In this document: one piece after another, positions 1-11,089 of the stretch
How the letters are laid out: every line of letters begins with the position of its first letter
Numbering within the stretch: position 1 is the stretch's first letter
DNA from: Isoetes taiwanensis
Taxonomy: Eukaryota > Streptophyta > Lycopodiopsida > Isoetales > Isoetaceae
DNA: 64,000 bases
Direction: 5' to 3'
Assembly (NCBI GenBank): GCA_021234155.1
Contig: JAJEKV010000022.1
Coordinates: 5,787,852-5,851,851, forward strand
Position numbers and translations under genes: made by a program
The notes under the pieces: model-generated
Database searches by the model: none
What the model was told of the DNA's origin: nothing
What the model saw: only the letters and a program-made list of their open reading frames with translations

Positions 1-1190
1 ATCTCTATTGGACAGAAAGCGTAATTGAACTGGATCAATGATTTTACAAAGGGTAAACTTCACTCTTTCAGCCAAGATTTTGGCAATGAGTTTATAAGTG
101 GTATTAATACGTGAGATGGGCCTCCATTCTCCAAAAATTTTAGGATTTCCCACTTTAGAGATCAAAGTTATGAAGCCTGCATCAATAGCAGGATTACTCT
201 CTGAGTTCCATGCCCCTTGAATCAAAGTTATGATATCTTCCTTAAGAGTTTCCCAAAAATGTGTGAAACATTCAGGAGGGAAACCATACAGCCTGGGCTT
301 TTCTCCTTGTCCATATCCCTTAGTGTACCAAAGAATTCTTTCTTACAGGGAGTTTCCATCAGATCTTCCTCTTCAATCTCTTCCCATGCCTGGTCTATTG
401 CTAGTTTTTTTTACATTTTGGCGTATTTACCTTTGAAAAAATCTTCCATTTGTTTCACGTTTATAATCTCTTGTTGTTTGTCATCCACTACTCCATTAAT
501 ACTATTATTTGCAATTCTGTTTTTAGCGAATTATTGCCCTTGTCCATACAACTTGTGTACATGCATTTACTTCTGACCGCTAGAGATTTAGCTTCCTGCG
601 CTTCAGTTTGTTTTAACTTTTAAATCTCCAAATTGTCTTACTGTTGTTTCAAACCAATGTTGTCTTTATCCACAAATAAGCTTTCCCTGGTGCCTTTGAT
701 TTCCTTGTAGATTCTGTTTTGATTCTGTTCTTCTCATCCTTTCTCCCCTGGGTCCACCTTTTTTCCGATTCTTTTATCCATTACTTTACATTTTTAAACT
801 TTTTATTAAAATTCGCTCATCATCACTTTTTCAAGCTTGGAAGGGAATGGAAGTACAATTTGAAATCCTCACAAAATTTGGAAATTGAGAGATATGAAGT
901 ATTGAATTTGAATGGGGAGGCAGTCCTGCCTCTATTCCCTAATATTTTCCTTGACTCCAAAAGTTGAGCAAAATGGTTTGAGATGGAATTTTCCAAATAT
1001 GAAATTATAGTGGCTCCCCCTCAAATGGTCATAGAGGGGTTTGAGATAAACAGAATCTTCAAGGAGACATAAGACCCTGTCCGAGCCTTTCCCTTTATTA
1101 CTCCATGAGTTAACATTAGATGAAGAAGGATCTTGGTATCTGAAAGGCTCAATAAACTTTAAACATTTTGGCATATTTATTTTTCTTACC
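1..1190 (-). pseudogene. L1-like LINE ORF2 remnant (endonuclease C-terminus to RT N-terminus), runs off the left edge
   Basis: Read on the minus strand, patches in several frames match ORF2 of the full-length LINEs at 24-36 kb and 55-63 kb. Around 1130-1050 comes an endonuclease C-terminal stretch like DPSSSNVNSWSN. It is followed by the acidic/basic linker (about 900-560), then INGVVDDKQQEIINVKQ, then the RT start KSPGLYGFPPECF near 300-250. ISKVGNPKIFGEWRPIS and NTTYKLIAKILAERVK lie near 170-60. In the family this protein nicks target DNA and copies the element RNA. Multiple stops and frameshifts show it is long dead. The RT continues beyond base 1, so the rest of the element lies outside the window. 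Confidence 0.8.
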
Positions 1191-2000
1191 ACATTTCTGA
1201 TATGATATGGTGTTGCTTTCGGAGGGTGGCTATTAAGCAAGAGAAAGAAAAAAACCAAACATTTATGATAAGTAAATTAATTCCTATTGTGAAAAGGGGT
1301 CTAAAGTATGGTTAAGGCCCAACGTAAATAAGAAAAAAAGGCCCAAGGTTTAAAATTAAAGGCTCAAAAACTTTATGCCTATTTATATAGAAACATGAGT
1401 TATTTTTAATAGAAAAGGAGGCCAAAAATATTAAGCATCGAATGTTATAAAAAGGGGCAATACCATTTCTGTATGCCTTATAAAAGGGCGGCATTATAAT
1501 GTTTATGGGCAGCGGACAACTAGAGAGAAGAAGGCGAACCAATTGGGGCATCAATGACCATCAATAGTAGCTTGTAGACCAGCTCCGATAATAGCAGAAC
1601 CAATTCTGGCCATCCACGATTTTACCTGTGCGACTTGATCTAGTCGGCCTTTTATCCAGCAAATCCTCCTCCTACTAATTCTAAGCCATTCTGTTCTATT
1701 TGCAGGATAACCCAAGCCAGATTTGTTAAATTCTTGGTTGATCTCAGTGATCTTGTGGAATCCCAACTCTGAAGCCTTTTCTAAATTTGTGCAATTGTTA
1801 GTGAAGGGTCTCTAGTGCCAATTTGAATTATCCCAAAATCTCTTCTTCTTTCTAAAATTTAGTCTTTCTCTGGAATTCGTTTGCTCGAAACAGCCCGGTT
1901 GGGTGTTGAGCTTATTGTTTATCAAAATTATGTTTTTGTTGTTTAAGATTTGGTCTGCGTTCTTGAATTTGTTTTAAAAATCTTGCATCCGTATCAATTT
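1191..2000. other. Possible 5' LTR region; no gene seen
   Basis: No coding match was found on either strand. Because a primer-binding site begins at 2001, this stretch should contain a 5' LTR ending near the CA at 1995-1996, four bases before the site. I could not find its TG start or a second LTR copy in the window, so the LTR is inferred from the PBS only. Confidence 0.3.
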
Positions 2001-2012
2001 TGGTATCAGAGC
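2001..2012 (+). other. LTR-retrotransposon primer-binding site (initiator tRNA-Met type)
   Basis: The sequence TGGTATCAGAGC is the classic plant LTR-retrotransposon PBS complementary to the 3' end of initiator tRNA-Met. It marks where minus-strand cDNA synthesis would start and places the LTR immediately upstream and gag downstream, which is what is seen. Confidence 0.8.
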
Positions 2013-2040
2013 GCCTTGAATCTAAAACTAAACCTACGAC

Positions 2041-3260
2041 AATGACAATGCAATCTAGCGAGCAAATGGCTATTCCTTCCTCTACCAATCATGCAAAATT
2101 CAAAACAATGGAATATCCATTAGAGGAAATTTATCTCATTTCATCCCCATAAGAATCCTCAATGGAATGGCTACCCTCAATAGCGCAATTAATGCGGCAC
2201 CAACAACTTCATTCTTTGTCTATAAGCAATCCACTTGTCAAAAATGTTGCGGGTTTGTTGCATTAGATGCGAATGAAAAGATCTTATATATGGTTATGAT
2301 CTATTTCAATATGGCAAATGGCTATTCCTTCCAAAAGTTTTTTGAATCTACCAATCATGAAAAAATTCTCTGATTGGTTGGGTGCATTAAAAACAATCTT
2401 GGAATAAATATCTATGTCGGTTTAAAAAGCCGACATGGCATTTTAAGCATCCCTTAATAAATTTTTCCTAATGTATGTCTAGCTTATAAATTCCACGATG
2501 TGCAAACTAATGCACAGCCAAATCCACCACAGCCTAAACAATATCCTTCTGCATCCTCTTGTACGTGGTTAGAAAAAGTTATAGGTTTACCCACCTTCTC
2601 CGGTGAAAAGAGAAACCCGCCTACAGTTTTTGGATTTATCTCCACATAGGAAAGCTACTTCGAATTGGTAAAAGCTACAGAAAAGCAGAAGCTGCAAACC
2701 ATGGAGATATGGCGAGAACTTGGTGGCAAGGAAGAAAAAGGATGGATCCAAAGATTTTAACATGGAAGCTTTAAAAAGCTTTCGAAGGTTATAACCTGAC
2801 TGCCAATTATCACGACGACGTCAAATGAGAATGGGATTTATTCAAGCAAGGTGACAACGAGTCAGTCTATCACTATACGTCTAAGTTTCAGTACTTGTCT
2901 ACTCAAATGGATGGATTAAACGAGAAGGAGTTGCTGCGTAAATATATCCGGGGACTTAAAAATTCCCTGTATGCAGAATTGAGTTTTATAGATCCTCAGT
3001 CTTTAGAAGAAGTCACAAAGAAAGCTATTGCAGCGAAAAGGACAAAGGCAACGACAAAATAAGCAATGATAAAATAAGTAATGGTAAGAATGCAGAGAAG
3101 GGAAATAAAAGATCTAGATCAAGCATGGGGGATAAAGACCAAGCTCATAAAACAAAGTGGGACAATCAATTAAAACAGATATTCATCAAAGAAAAGCGGA
3201 TGTTTTTATTGTGGCGGACCACATCTTAAAATAGGCGCACGAAATTAAGTGCAAAAGAGC
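2041..3260 (+). pseudogene. gag: Decayed Ty3/gypsy-like gag with CCHC knuckle remnant
   Basis: Gag-type sequence lies downstream of the PBS in several frames. Near 2600 is FSGEKRNPPTVFGFIST. From about 2835 to 3045 comes WDLFKQGDNESVYHYTSKF, then KYIRGLKNSLYAELSF and a helical stretch ending KKAIAAKR, a pattern typical of the retrotrans_gag capsid domain. At 3201-3245 the frame CFYCGGPHLKIGARN resembles a zinc knuckle whose last cysteine is lost. Several stops interrupt it. A short phrase (CAAATGGCTATTCCTTCC) occurs twice, near 2064 and 2316. No protease, RT or integrase was recognised downstream, so the element is truncated or too decayed to read. Confidence 0.7.
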
Positions 3261-4500
3261 AAAATGGCGGGAGGCAATCGGGGAGAGCGAAGGGATCTAG
3301 GCAGAATAGAGTATAGACCAAATCCTCATCCTAGCGGACCTCCGCCCTAAGTGTGTCAGTTAGAAGAGCTTGGCTTAGGAGCCAAGCATCAAGGCGAATA
3401 AACAAATAACATCTGCAGGCGATCACAATTATTATGCGCATCTCAACTCATGATTCTTCATATGCGGGTAGATGTCGCCACCATGTCTCGGAGGATGGAG
3501 GAAGACTAAAAAATCTCTATTTGAACTGTGTCCCCGACTTTCCAGCCGTCAATATCCCCATTTTTTTCCACCGGTTGCATTACTTGGGCTTGTTTACGAT
3601 TGGCGGACCCTTAAATCTGAAATTGACCCCTCGGTTTGTCTTAGACTATCCACCCTAGCGTCGCGACTTCTATATCTTACCACTCAAACTTTACATCCCC
3701 ACTTTTCTGTCTCGGTCTCGGCGTCGGCAATTCCATAGTAACATTCCATGTCTTACGATCCATTGTTCCCTTTTCCTTTGTTCAACTCTCTACCACTATT
3801 CATCGGCCAAAACCCTAACTCACCCTAGGGGGCTACCATCAACCGCCTAGATTCATCATCCACTTATCAAAATTAATAGAACCTTTCAAAATCTCAAAAG
3901 CGCATCACGAAAGCTATTTGGAGCAAAATGGCGGTATAATTTAATAAATTAAATTGCATTATACATACTACATTTCAGCCCTCATCACTGCGTATTACTA
4001 CATCTATGCTTTGTACAAATGAGGATGAACATTCAATCTATTGCGACCTTCTCGTCAATTACTCTCCCATCTAATATCTTCAATCAATCGTCATTTTTAC
4101 GAGCTATGTATGAACCTCCATACAAACCATCTCGATATACAATGCACATAGGGTGGGTGGCGATCATCAATAAGGTAAATTCTAATTATAAAAGAGGGTT
4201 TCTACTATAAGATTTGAAAATCTATCTAGCTATAAGGCCCTCTATGAACTTCACAAGTTGTTTAAAGAGCTATCTGGCGATCTTGACCATCACATGTAGA
4301 CTCTCAAGCCATTCTATTTGGAAGCTTGAAGTAAGTCTACTGATTTTTTTATAGTCTTTTATCTTCCAATGTAATTGTCTCAACATCCAAGCTATCACAT
4401 GCATGCACTTCCCATGGCAAATGGTCATTGCGATCTCAGAATTGGCATATTCTACAATAGAAGCGCCCCCAAAATATGTACATCAAAAACACTTTGTTAG
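3261..4500. other. Unassigned intergenic sequence
   Basis: I see no recognisable protein, RNA gene or clear repeat. Short open frames at 3434-3738 lack any family signature and have no exon-like flanks. This may be the decayed interior of the gypsy element that starts at 2001. Confidence 0.4.
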
Positions 4501-4538
4501 AAGGAAGGAAGGAAGGAAGGAAGTATATTTTAACGTCA
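4501..4538 (-). repeat. LINE II 3' terminus: TGACGTTAAAA plus (TTCC)n tail
   Basis: On the minus strand the element ends in TGACGTTAAAATATACTTCC and more TTCC repeats. The same TGACGTTAAAA followed by a different tetranucleotide array ends the SINE at 10487-10732. Confidence 0.6.
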
Positions 4539-4699
4539 TGAGTCCAAAGCGGCCTATGAGACGGTATATGCAATATACAAAGCAGATAAAAACCAACAGA
4601 AATACATACGCTACTATATAATGTGTCCCTATTAGTGGGATGAAAAAACCCCCCACGTGGGAAGAAAAACCCTGGTAGTAGAGTCTTAGAGCTCCTATC

Positions 4700-5990
4700 C
4701 TGTAAGGGATACTCTAACGGTGGAGACTTGCAAAATGTAGGATGCGAGACATGCAACCATTGGCGATGCCAACAAGTGATGCAGTGGTGTCTCAGAGTAT
4801 CTAAGATCAGCATGTACTGCACAGATGTGCGTATATGCTGGACAGTCCTGCAGAACGTGGTGCTCATCCTCTACTGTTTGCATGCGGCAACACTGGCATA
4901 CCCTCTCATGTCGGGAGATGATGAGACCACATCCTCACGGAGGCAATAGCTCTCCGTCCTTCATAGATATATGTGCTTTCAAGTACTGGTGTAGGCCATG
5001 TTGTAGCAGCTGGATTAATCTGCGTGTAGTAGTGTTCTGTTTTAGGCTTTGCAAGAGTGGCTGTATCTCACAGAGTGGTAGCAAAGCGCTCATTCAGGTG
5101 CACATCTTGTCCCTTGGCATCAAGCATAGCCACAATCTGCTGGTAATCTATAGACCACGTTGCGAACAATCCCTTACAATGCTCCCACCATACTCTCTTC
5201 AGCCGTTGTGGCCCTTCCCTTCTGCCAATAAGAAAACCCTAGAGGGATTGTGCATCCATGCTATTTACCTTATGGAAAAAAGCGAGATTCTGCTCATAGC
5301 AGAATGTTGCAAGGGCCACAAACCAGTCTCATATAGCAAAATCGAATAAGGCACCGTGTTCTTAACACATAGGTTGTATGTTAAAAAGGCCTTTTGCACC
5401 CTCTCTAGCTTATCCCAGGTGTTCTTGCTAATCGCTGGATCTCAGACCTCTACCCCATATAGTAGTACTGGTTCAACGAGTGATCTGAACAAGTGTGCTC
5501 TACGAGCACAATCACATAGGTTTATTTTATAGCAGCTATTATGCATAACGTACATGGCTTTCCATCCTGCGCTGACCTTTCTTTCCACACAGTCATCCCA
5601 TAGCATGCTAGCAGAAAAGTCGATTCTCAGATACTTGAAGGTCCTTACGACATCCACCTTCTGTCCTGTGTAATAGAGATTTAGGATACCATGCTGTGAG
5701 GAGAGGATTGCCAGGAGCTTAGTTTTATGTAGGTATATCATCATTCCTGCTGTGTTACAGAACCTACTAAGAGCATCCAAATGCTCTCACATACTCCTGG
5801 TTGTATGAAAACAGCAAGTCCACATCGTTTGCATAGAGCAATTGCCTTAAACTGTATGCCTTTGGTAGCTGCGGGCCACTGCCCCCATGTTCTTGCATCT
5901 AGGTCTCCAATTTATCAATGTAGAGACTAAAGATCATTGGAGATAATGGACATCCCTGTTTAATCCCTATGGTGTCAGAGCAACTCGCTG
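4700..5990 (-). pseudogene. LINE II reverse transcriptase C-terminal half, catalytic YADD mutated to YAND
   Basis: RT palm and thumb of a LINE that copies its own RNA at a nicked target. The frame 5780-5442 reads MDALSRFCNTAGMMIYLHKT and continues with FKYLRIDF, VSAGWKAMYVM and PVLLYGVEV, the usual thumb signature of this clade. Further down, VCQCCRMQTVEDEHHVL followed by QDCPAYTHI is a zinc-binding C..C..H..C motif. Stops lie at about 5900 and 4935, and the catalytic motif reads YAND where YADD is expected. The open frames on the plus strand here (4825-5349 and others) are antisense shadows. Confidence 0.8.
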
Positions 5991-6080
5991 ACCTGATGCA
6001 GGCAATGCAGCATATATTCCATCATAGAGTGTGTAGAAAGAATGATGCCTTTCATGGGCTGCTTCATTGGTTTTGCTTCA

Positions 6081-6435
6081 AGATTCTATTCTCCTAATGC
6101 TATTTGACTGCGCACTCCACCTTTCAAAAAAAAAGTTAAATCAACTGCTTAGTTTGTTTAGAGTTAACATATACCTAGTCTTTCTTTCTGAGCTATATTA
6201 CACTCAGCCTGTTGCAGGAAAGACATTTGTCTCGAGTGACTAATATGTACAACTCTACCCCGTAGGAAAATTTGCTGGTCTAAGGTACCTCATAAAAAAG
6301 GGTTCTCTATTTGTTTTCATTTTCCAACCATCATTGCAACTTACCTATTTCTCACATGTGTTTTTCTTGCTTTGAATGTCAGGGGCTTCTTTAGGAGGAA
6401 TTTTTGATGCAAAGGCTATAGTCACAACATGACTA
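6081..6435. other. No gene seen
   Basis: AT-rich sequence upstream of the truncated LINE II. It may include a few more bases of that element, but nothing is recognisable. Confidence 0.4.
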
Positions 6436-6816
6436 TTGTACAATCAATCTGGGCAAATGCATGCTTCTAACAAAAATATTGGTGTCTTTATCACAAGAAT
6501 GGCAGACTCTTCTTTCGATACGGAAGAGGGAGATCATAGAGTAGAGGAAGCAAAAGCTGTTGAGAAGGTTAAAGCTAAGAAGAAGGATCATAAAGATCCT
6601 GATAAAGAGAAAGAAGGAAAGGCCAGCAAGAAAGAAAGTAAAAAGGAGAAGAAATCAAAGAAGGATGAAGACAGGAAGGAAGGGAAAGAGGGATGGAAAA
6701 TGCCTCGGAATCTTAATGTGGAAAGGTTAGAGGAGAAACATACGACAGAAACAACATTGCAGAAGATCTTTGAACACTGCCATCTTTTCCTCTACATCAC
6801 GTCACGAAAAGAATAA
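6436..6816 (+). CDS. Lysine-rich hypothetical ORF (possible 5' piece of a degenerate gene)
   Basis: A 126-residue frame whose middle (about residues 35-85) is a highly charged KKDHKDPDKEKEGKASKKES-type stretch, probably disordered and possibly nucleic-acid binding or nuclear. The internal methionine at MADSSFDTEEGD is a plausible alternative start. Downstream, to about 8085, other frames give coding-like fragments (for example SVLVAQLVCRRLGN and EQISKIYEFWTSWVVSDIL near 7020-7130, and ILSKLDPLLNTILAAIPL near 7870), so this may be the first piece of a decayed or intron-bearing gene. I do not recognise the family. Confidence 0.3.
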   Translation: MYNQSGQMHASNKNIGVFITRMADSSFDTEEGDHRVEEAKAVEKVKAKKKDHKDPDKEKEGKASKKESKKEKKSKKDEDRKEGKEGWKMPRNLNVERLEEKHTTETTLQKIFEHCHLFLYITSRKE

Positions 6817-8470
6817 ACGTGTTCGATCTATACTAAGGGCCTCCGAACTTAACATCTAGGCCAAGCAATATGGAGCATGTAAAATCATTAGTGGATTCTT
6901 TCCAAAAGAAACACGCATCCGGTGTTTACTCATCTTGGCGTGTGACCCCCTCATAAGGAAACTGGTCCCTTGGAAATCCAAGGATGATCTCATGGGGATG
7001 CACTACTATATAGTGAATGGCAACCGCTCAGTGCTTGTTGCTCAACTGGTTTGTAGAAGACTGGGTAATGCAAAGTCCTAGGAACAGATATCAAAGATTT
7101 ATGAGTTTTGGACTTCTTGGGTTGTATCTGATATACTCAACAATCAAGAATGCCTGCAGCTCAGTTGTAAAGTCAATGACGTCACTGCCAAGACCATCTT
7201 CAAGGAGCCTTATATTGACAAAAATAACCCACCTATGACACCAGTGTACTTTTTGTAGCAAGCATGATCCCTCAGATCATGGTCAAACACGATCAAAACC
7301 CTATATGGTACTTAGAGTTTGCTTTGAATTAGATTCTTGATTTCGATTTGAAATAGTGCAGTGATGCCATTTGTTGTGTCGTTGCACCATTTATGGCACC
7401 TAAATGGCGCCACGACACTATTTCAAATATTATTTGCTTTGGTTTTACGTTTTTATTTTGCCGTTTAAGTTTAGAAATAGCGTCGTGGTAAGCAAGCGAA
7501 AGATTTTAACCAGTGGGTCTTCATGCCTGAAGATATTTTTCAGCTATTCCTGTCCCTCTGGAACTTGTGGAAGGGTAGCAAATTAAAAGATAACAACCGG
7601 CCAAATTATTACCTGCACCTAGGCACCGTGACTACTCCAGTCAAACCTATCTAAGGTGCATGAGGGGTCTCGACGATGAAGACTGCCAGGTTCTGTTCTA
7701 GGAAATGCTGGATGAGAAAACCTATGTCAAGGTCACAAGTGATTATATAGATGAGCAATTCTTCAATTTTACTTCTCATGTGGTTCATTTGGCTGGGCTG
7801 CATTGATCCATAAGAGATTTTGCATTGTGTTTGAGCATGAGCCGGCTAGGTGACAGTTCATGCATAGAATTCTTAGTAAACTTGACCCCCTCCTAAATAC
7901 CATCCTGGCTGCAATCCCTCTGACCAAGAAACAAGGTGTTGTTGTGGAACAAAGTGCGGACAGTCAAGCAGGACAATCATTCCAACGAATACTTGAAGAT
8001 GTATTTGATGTGGACTATGATGTGATCAAGAATACTGAGTTCGTCCTGGACATTCTCAACGATCCCAAATTCACTGCCAGGGTTTGAGGCATTTCAAGTT
8101 GATCCCATGGCTAGGACATCCAGCCATGTTAATGGCGCTGGGGAACCTAATCCTACTGAGCAAACTAAATTCTCTCACGGAGCAGATTTGTGAAATGTGT
8201 TGATCACATGTATAATAATACTTTTGTTTATAAACTCTTCCAAGTCTTGGCTTAGTGTATCAACTCTTGTCTATGAATATGCAAATTTTGCTAATATTAT
8301 CTACACTGTTAATATTTTCAATGGCGCCAGAAAAATAGCACTTCAGATGCATGATTTCACATAATGGCACTATAATAACACAAAGAAATGGCCATAAAAC
8401 ATGCTCAAAAACAATTTTGTCCCCAGATAGGATCACGAAATTTCTCATTTTAATGAAATTGTGCTTGTGG
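6817..8470 (+). pseudogene. Unrecognised coding-like remnants, broken
   Basis: Broken frames on the plus strand look protein-like (7017-7240, 7600-7770, 7860-8087) but are separated by stops and frameshifts and match no family I know. They could be the body of the lysine-rich ORF upstream or the coding part of an unknown element. A 75-residue frame at 7860-8087 is the longest intact piece. Confidence 0.3.
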
Positions 8471-8487
8471 ACATTTTGGGACATATT
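8471..8487. repeat. Target-site duplication of LINE III copy (left)
   Basis: ACATTTTGGGACATATT occurs here and again at 9558-9574, exactly flanking the truncated LINE III insertion. The last T may belong to the tail. Confidence 0.85.
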
Positions 8488-9557
8488 TTTTTGTTGAAGG
8501 ACGTCAGACTTTATTCAATCAAAGAGTCAAATACAAGTATAAATGCAGAGACAGGAATAAAATCTCAGCGGATAAGCGGAGACCCACCGAGTGAAGCAAC
8601 CTGCCTAAGCATAAGAGTGCACATCCAAAAACTCCTCAAAAATCACTCGCCTCTTGCGAGGGGCAAGTGAAGAACAATGATACGACTTTACAATGTAACC
8701 TTGAGCTTCTTGGAGAACACGATTATCTGCCACATCCAGACCTTTGAAGATTACCAATCTTCGTCTTTTTCGATAGTCCAAAGCAACCATCTGTTTGCTA
8801 GATGAAAAAAAGCGGCCTTGTAACTCTGTCCGGTACTTGGGTAAATTGCCAAAAGCGGTTGTTGACTTGTTAGTGAAACACGAAAAAGGGAAAACAACCG
8901 GTCCCATACCTATCTAAGATGTTCACACATGAAAAGCAATGCTCAATGGTCTCGGATCCACGCTTGCATCTTGGACACGATTTGATATTCTAGGGTTAAA
9001 CTTATGGACAAGCACATTAACCATGCGGACACCTATGAAGAATCGCCACCAAAAGAGCGCCACTTTAGGATGAAGTAGCTTGTCCCATGCCCAAGACCAC
9101 ACCTTCTGCCATTGAAGAGGAGGAAGTTGAAGAGACCACTTATTAGACGGAGAAGAATATCAGTATCAAGCAACAACTGATACATAGAGTTCACAAGTTT
9201 GCACTCCTTAATTTCTTCATGACAAACCCATACCAAAATATCTTCTTGGTGTGGCAGAATAGGCTGTAGAAAATCAGCAACTTTTTGCCAAAGAACTCTA
9301 TCCCATCGCCCCAATAGAAACTTTAACTGAAAAGCCCCCCATGTCAGCAACTGGCCTGAGTCATACCATGCTGCAATAGTTAGGATTCCGGCACTTTTCC
9401 AACGTCTTTGAGTCAATGGGTGCACTGTAAAGCAAAGTGGTTGATTGTCTACCAGAGGGATCCACCAACAAGGTGCAATCAACTGTACACAAGCAGTTGG
9501 ACTGATGTGAAATAAAGTTTTGACTGTGTGCCAGGAATCTAACAATCCCTTTAAGAA
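8488..9557 (-). mobile_element. LINE III, 5'-truncated insertion with 17-bp TSD
   Basis: Minus-strand insertion of 1,070 bp between perfect 17-bp direct repeats. The plus strand begins with the T-run of a short poly(A) tail, then a 3' UTR whose sense strand carries AATAAAGTCTGACGTCCTTC. The coding part is the C-terminus of ORF2. From 9557 downward come LKGLLDSWHTVKTLF, a tract containing HPLTQRRWKSAGILTIAAWY, then HPKVALFWW (about 9060), and a zinc-binding CPRCKRGSETIEHCFSC (about 8985-8935). The 5' end stops at the TSD, the usual dead-on-arrival product of target-primed reverse transcription. The frame continues by chance into flanking DNA up to 9677. Confidence 0.85.
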
Positions 9558-9574
9558 ACATTTTGGGACATATT
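9558..9574. repeat. Target-site duplication of LINE III copy (right)
   Basis: Second copy of ACATTTTGGGACATATT, identical to 8471-8487. It defines the 5' boundary of the truncated LINE III. Confidence 0.85.
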
Positions 9575-10486
9575 GCTTAAAGCTTGATCTTAAAGCTTGA
9601 TATGATGGCTTTGTGTTTGCAGGCATATCATTTATAGAATACAAAAAGTTAAGGTGTTTTTGAAGCCTTATTACCACTCCATTATTGTTGTTAGATGAAA
9701 GCTCTTGAAGAGTTGGAAGTACAGATGTATAGTTTAGATGAAAAATACTCTCTGCTTAGGTCTGATTGAACGTTGTATTTTTCTCAGATGGTTGAAATAT
9801 TTTAGGATAAGGTCTATGTAATTCATGAAGCTATTTTATTAACAAAGATCCATATTCTTATCCGCAAGTTTGTTAGTCACCGGTGATTCGAAGAGTGGGA
9901 CACCAAGACAGAAGAAATCATTGAATCAGAATCATGGCTGTGAAGTTATTCGGAAAAAAATCAATGAATCGTGGCTGTAGTGATTCTTTGTTGCTCACAA
10001 AGTGTATTAGAATGCTTTATGTGGTTTTGGTCTGCAGGCTGGGCTGCAAGGGAATTTGCCACTATATTTTTTAATTTATACTCTATAAGCTTTTTGTACA
10101 TGTTTTTGAATAGTCAATGGCCATGAATATGGTCTATGCAAGCAACTCCAACATAAGCATTCAGGAATATAAGAGACTGTTGTACCCTTGCAAATCTCAT
10201 GCATGCTTTGTCTACATAAAATAGTCAATTAAAATGCTTGTTCTTGGTTCTGTCGTGCTATTTATGACATATAGGAATATTGATCCTGGGAGAAAAATGT
10301 GAGGGCATTGCCAATCAAAACGTGAGTCTGCAGCAGTTATGGAAGGTCAATTGCATATATTGTATTAGAAAAATGGTGTAAGCTATTTCTTATTAAGATC
10401 ATTCCCCATACACTTTCGTTTTGGATCTTGATCCATTTCTAATTTTCATGTATTTTTATTATGCTTTCTCAATTCTTACTCTTTCT
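9575..10486. other. No gene seen
   Basis: AT-rich intergenic sequence with a tiny local duplication (AAAGCTTGATCTT, 9580-9600). No coding or RNA signature was noticed. Confidence 0.4.
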
Positions 10487-10732
10487 GGGCGTCTGGGCGT
10501 TTGGTCTAGTGGTAACACACTAGTTCCTTAGCAATGTGGTCTCGAGTTCAAGACCGCCCAGAATCGCACTCGGTACTGTTGGGGGTCAAATCCCAACAGA
10601 CGCAATATAAGGTGGTTGGGGGCAGGGCCCAACCAAGCAATGTAGTGTGGTGTGTGGTCACATGTCCAGTTGGATGCTGCCTAGTGGTGTGACGTTAAAA
10701 CTACTATCTATCTATCTATCTATCTATTTTCT
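10487..10732 (+). mobile_element. tRNA-derived SINE with (CTAT)n tail
   Basis: The head is tRNA-like: A box TGGTCTAGTGG at 10502-10512 and B box GAGTTCAAGACC at 10544-10555, with the ends GGGCG and CGCCC able to pair as an acceptor stem. These are the internal pol III promoters of tRNA-derived SINEs. A GC-richer body follows (to about 10680), then TGACGTTAAAA (10690-10700) and a CTAT repeat tail. The head alone cannot be a working tRNA because stem and loop spacing is imperfect. The 3' end matches that of LINE II at 4501-4538, suggesting that LINE supplied its retrotransposition machinery. No clean TSD was seen, partly because a 115-bp duplication starts in the tail. Confidence 0.65.
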
Positions 10733-10937
10733 CTTCAAATGTACAATAGAATTGGTCAAAGACTTGGTTCTATTTTATGCGCATTTCACTGATTATTCTT
10801 CTTGTCTCTACTAGACTTAAATATATCTATCTATCTATCTATTTTCTCTTCAAATGTACAATAAAATTGGTCAAAGACTTGGTTCTATTTTATGCGCATT
10901 TCACTGATTATTCTTCTTGTCTCTACTAGACTTAAAT
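10708..10937. repeat. 115-bp tandem duplication seeded in the (CTAT)n tail
   Basis: Two units (about 10708-10822 and 10823-10937), each beginning with CTAT repeats and running through TTCTCTTCAAATGTAC to GACTTAAAT. I see one substitution (CAATAGAATT versus CAATAAAATT), apart from tail length. Confidence 0.9.
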
Positions 10938-11089
10938 AAATCCACATGATATTTATAATCTACACAAATTATTGACAGCAGCTAGAGTGATAGAAGCTAT
11001 TTTGACACTTAATTACAGACTAATGGTGAGTTGTTAGAAACATATAGTTTAAAATCATGCATAAGTTGTCTGAATATGGTACATCTGAA

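Larger units (their letters stand above)
4501..6080 (-). mobile_element. LINE II 3' part (RT core to 3' end), 5'-truncated
   Basis: Minus-strand non-LTR element. From high to low coordinate it has the RT segment GIKQGCPLSPMIFSLYIDKL (about 5966-5905), the catalytic box YAND (about 5835-5824), the RT thumb (5780-5442), a zinc-binding C-terminus (about 4915-4700), a 3' UTR with a GC-rich hairpin module (4640-4690), and a 3' end TGACGTTAAAA (rc of 4528-4538) followed by a GGAA/TTCC tetranucleotide run (4501-4522). Ending in a short tandem repeat instead of poly(A) is typical of RTE-like LINEs, so I infer that affinity. No TSD was found. Confidence 0.75.

Noticed and set aside
4825-5349. 174-residue plus-strand frame
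   Set aside because: It is antisense to the LINE II RT and zinc-binding region on the minus strand, whose motifs are clear. The plus frame has no family features.
10490-10560. A functional tRNA gene
   Set aside because: A and B boxes are present, but the stems and loops do not fold into a proper cloverleaf, and a SINE body and repeat tail follow.
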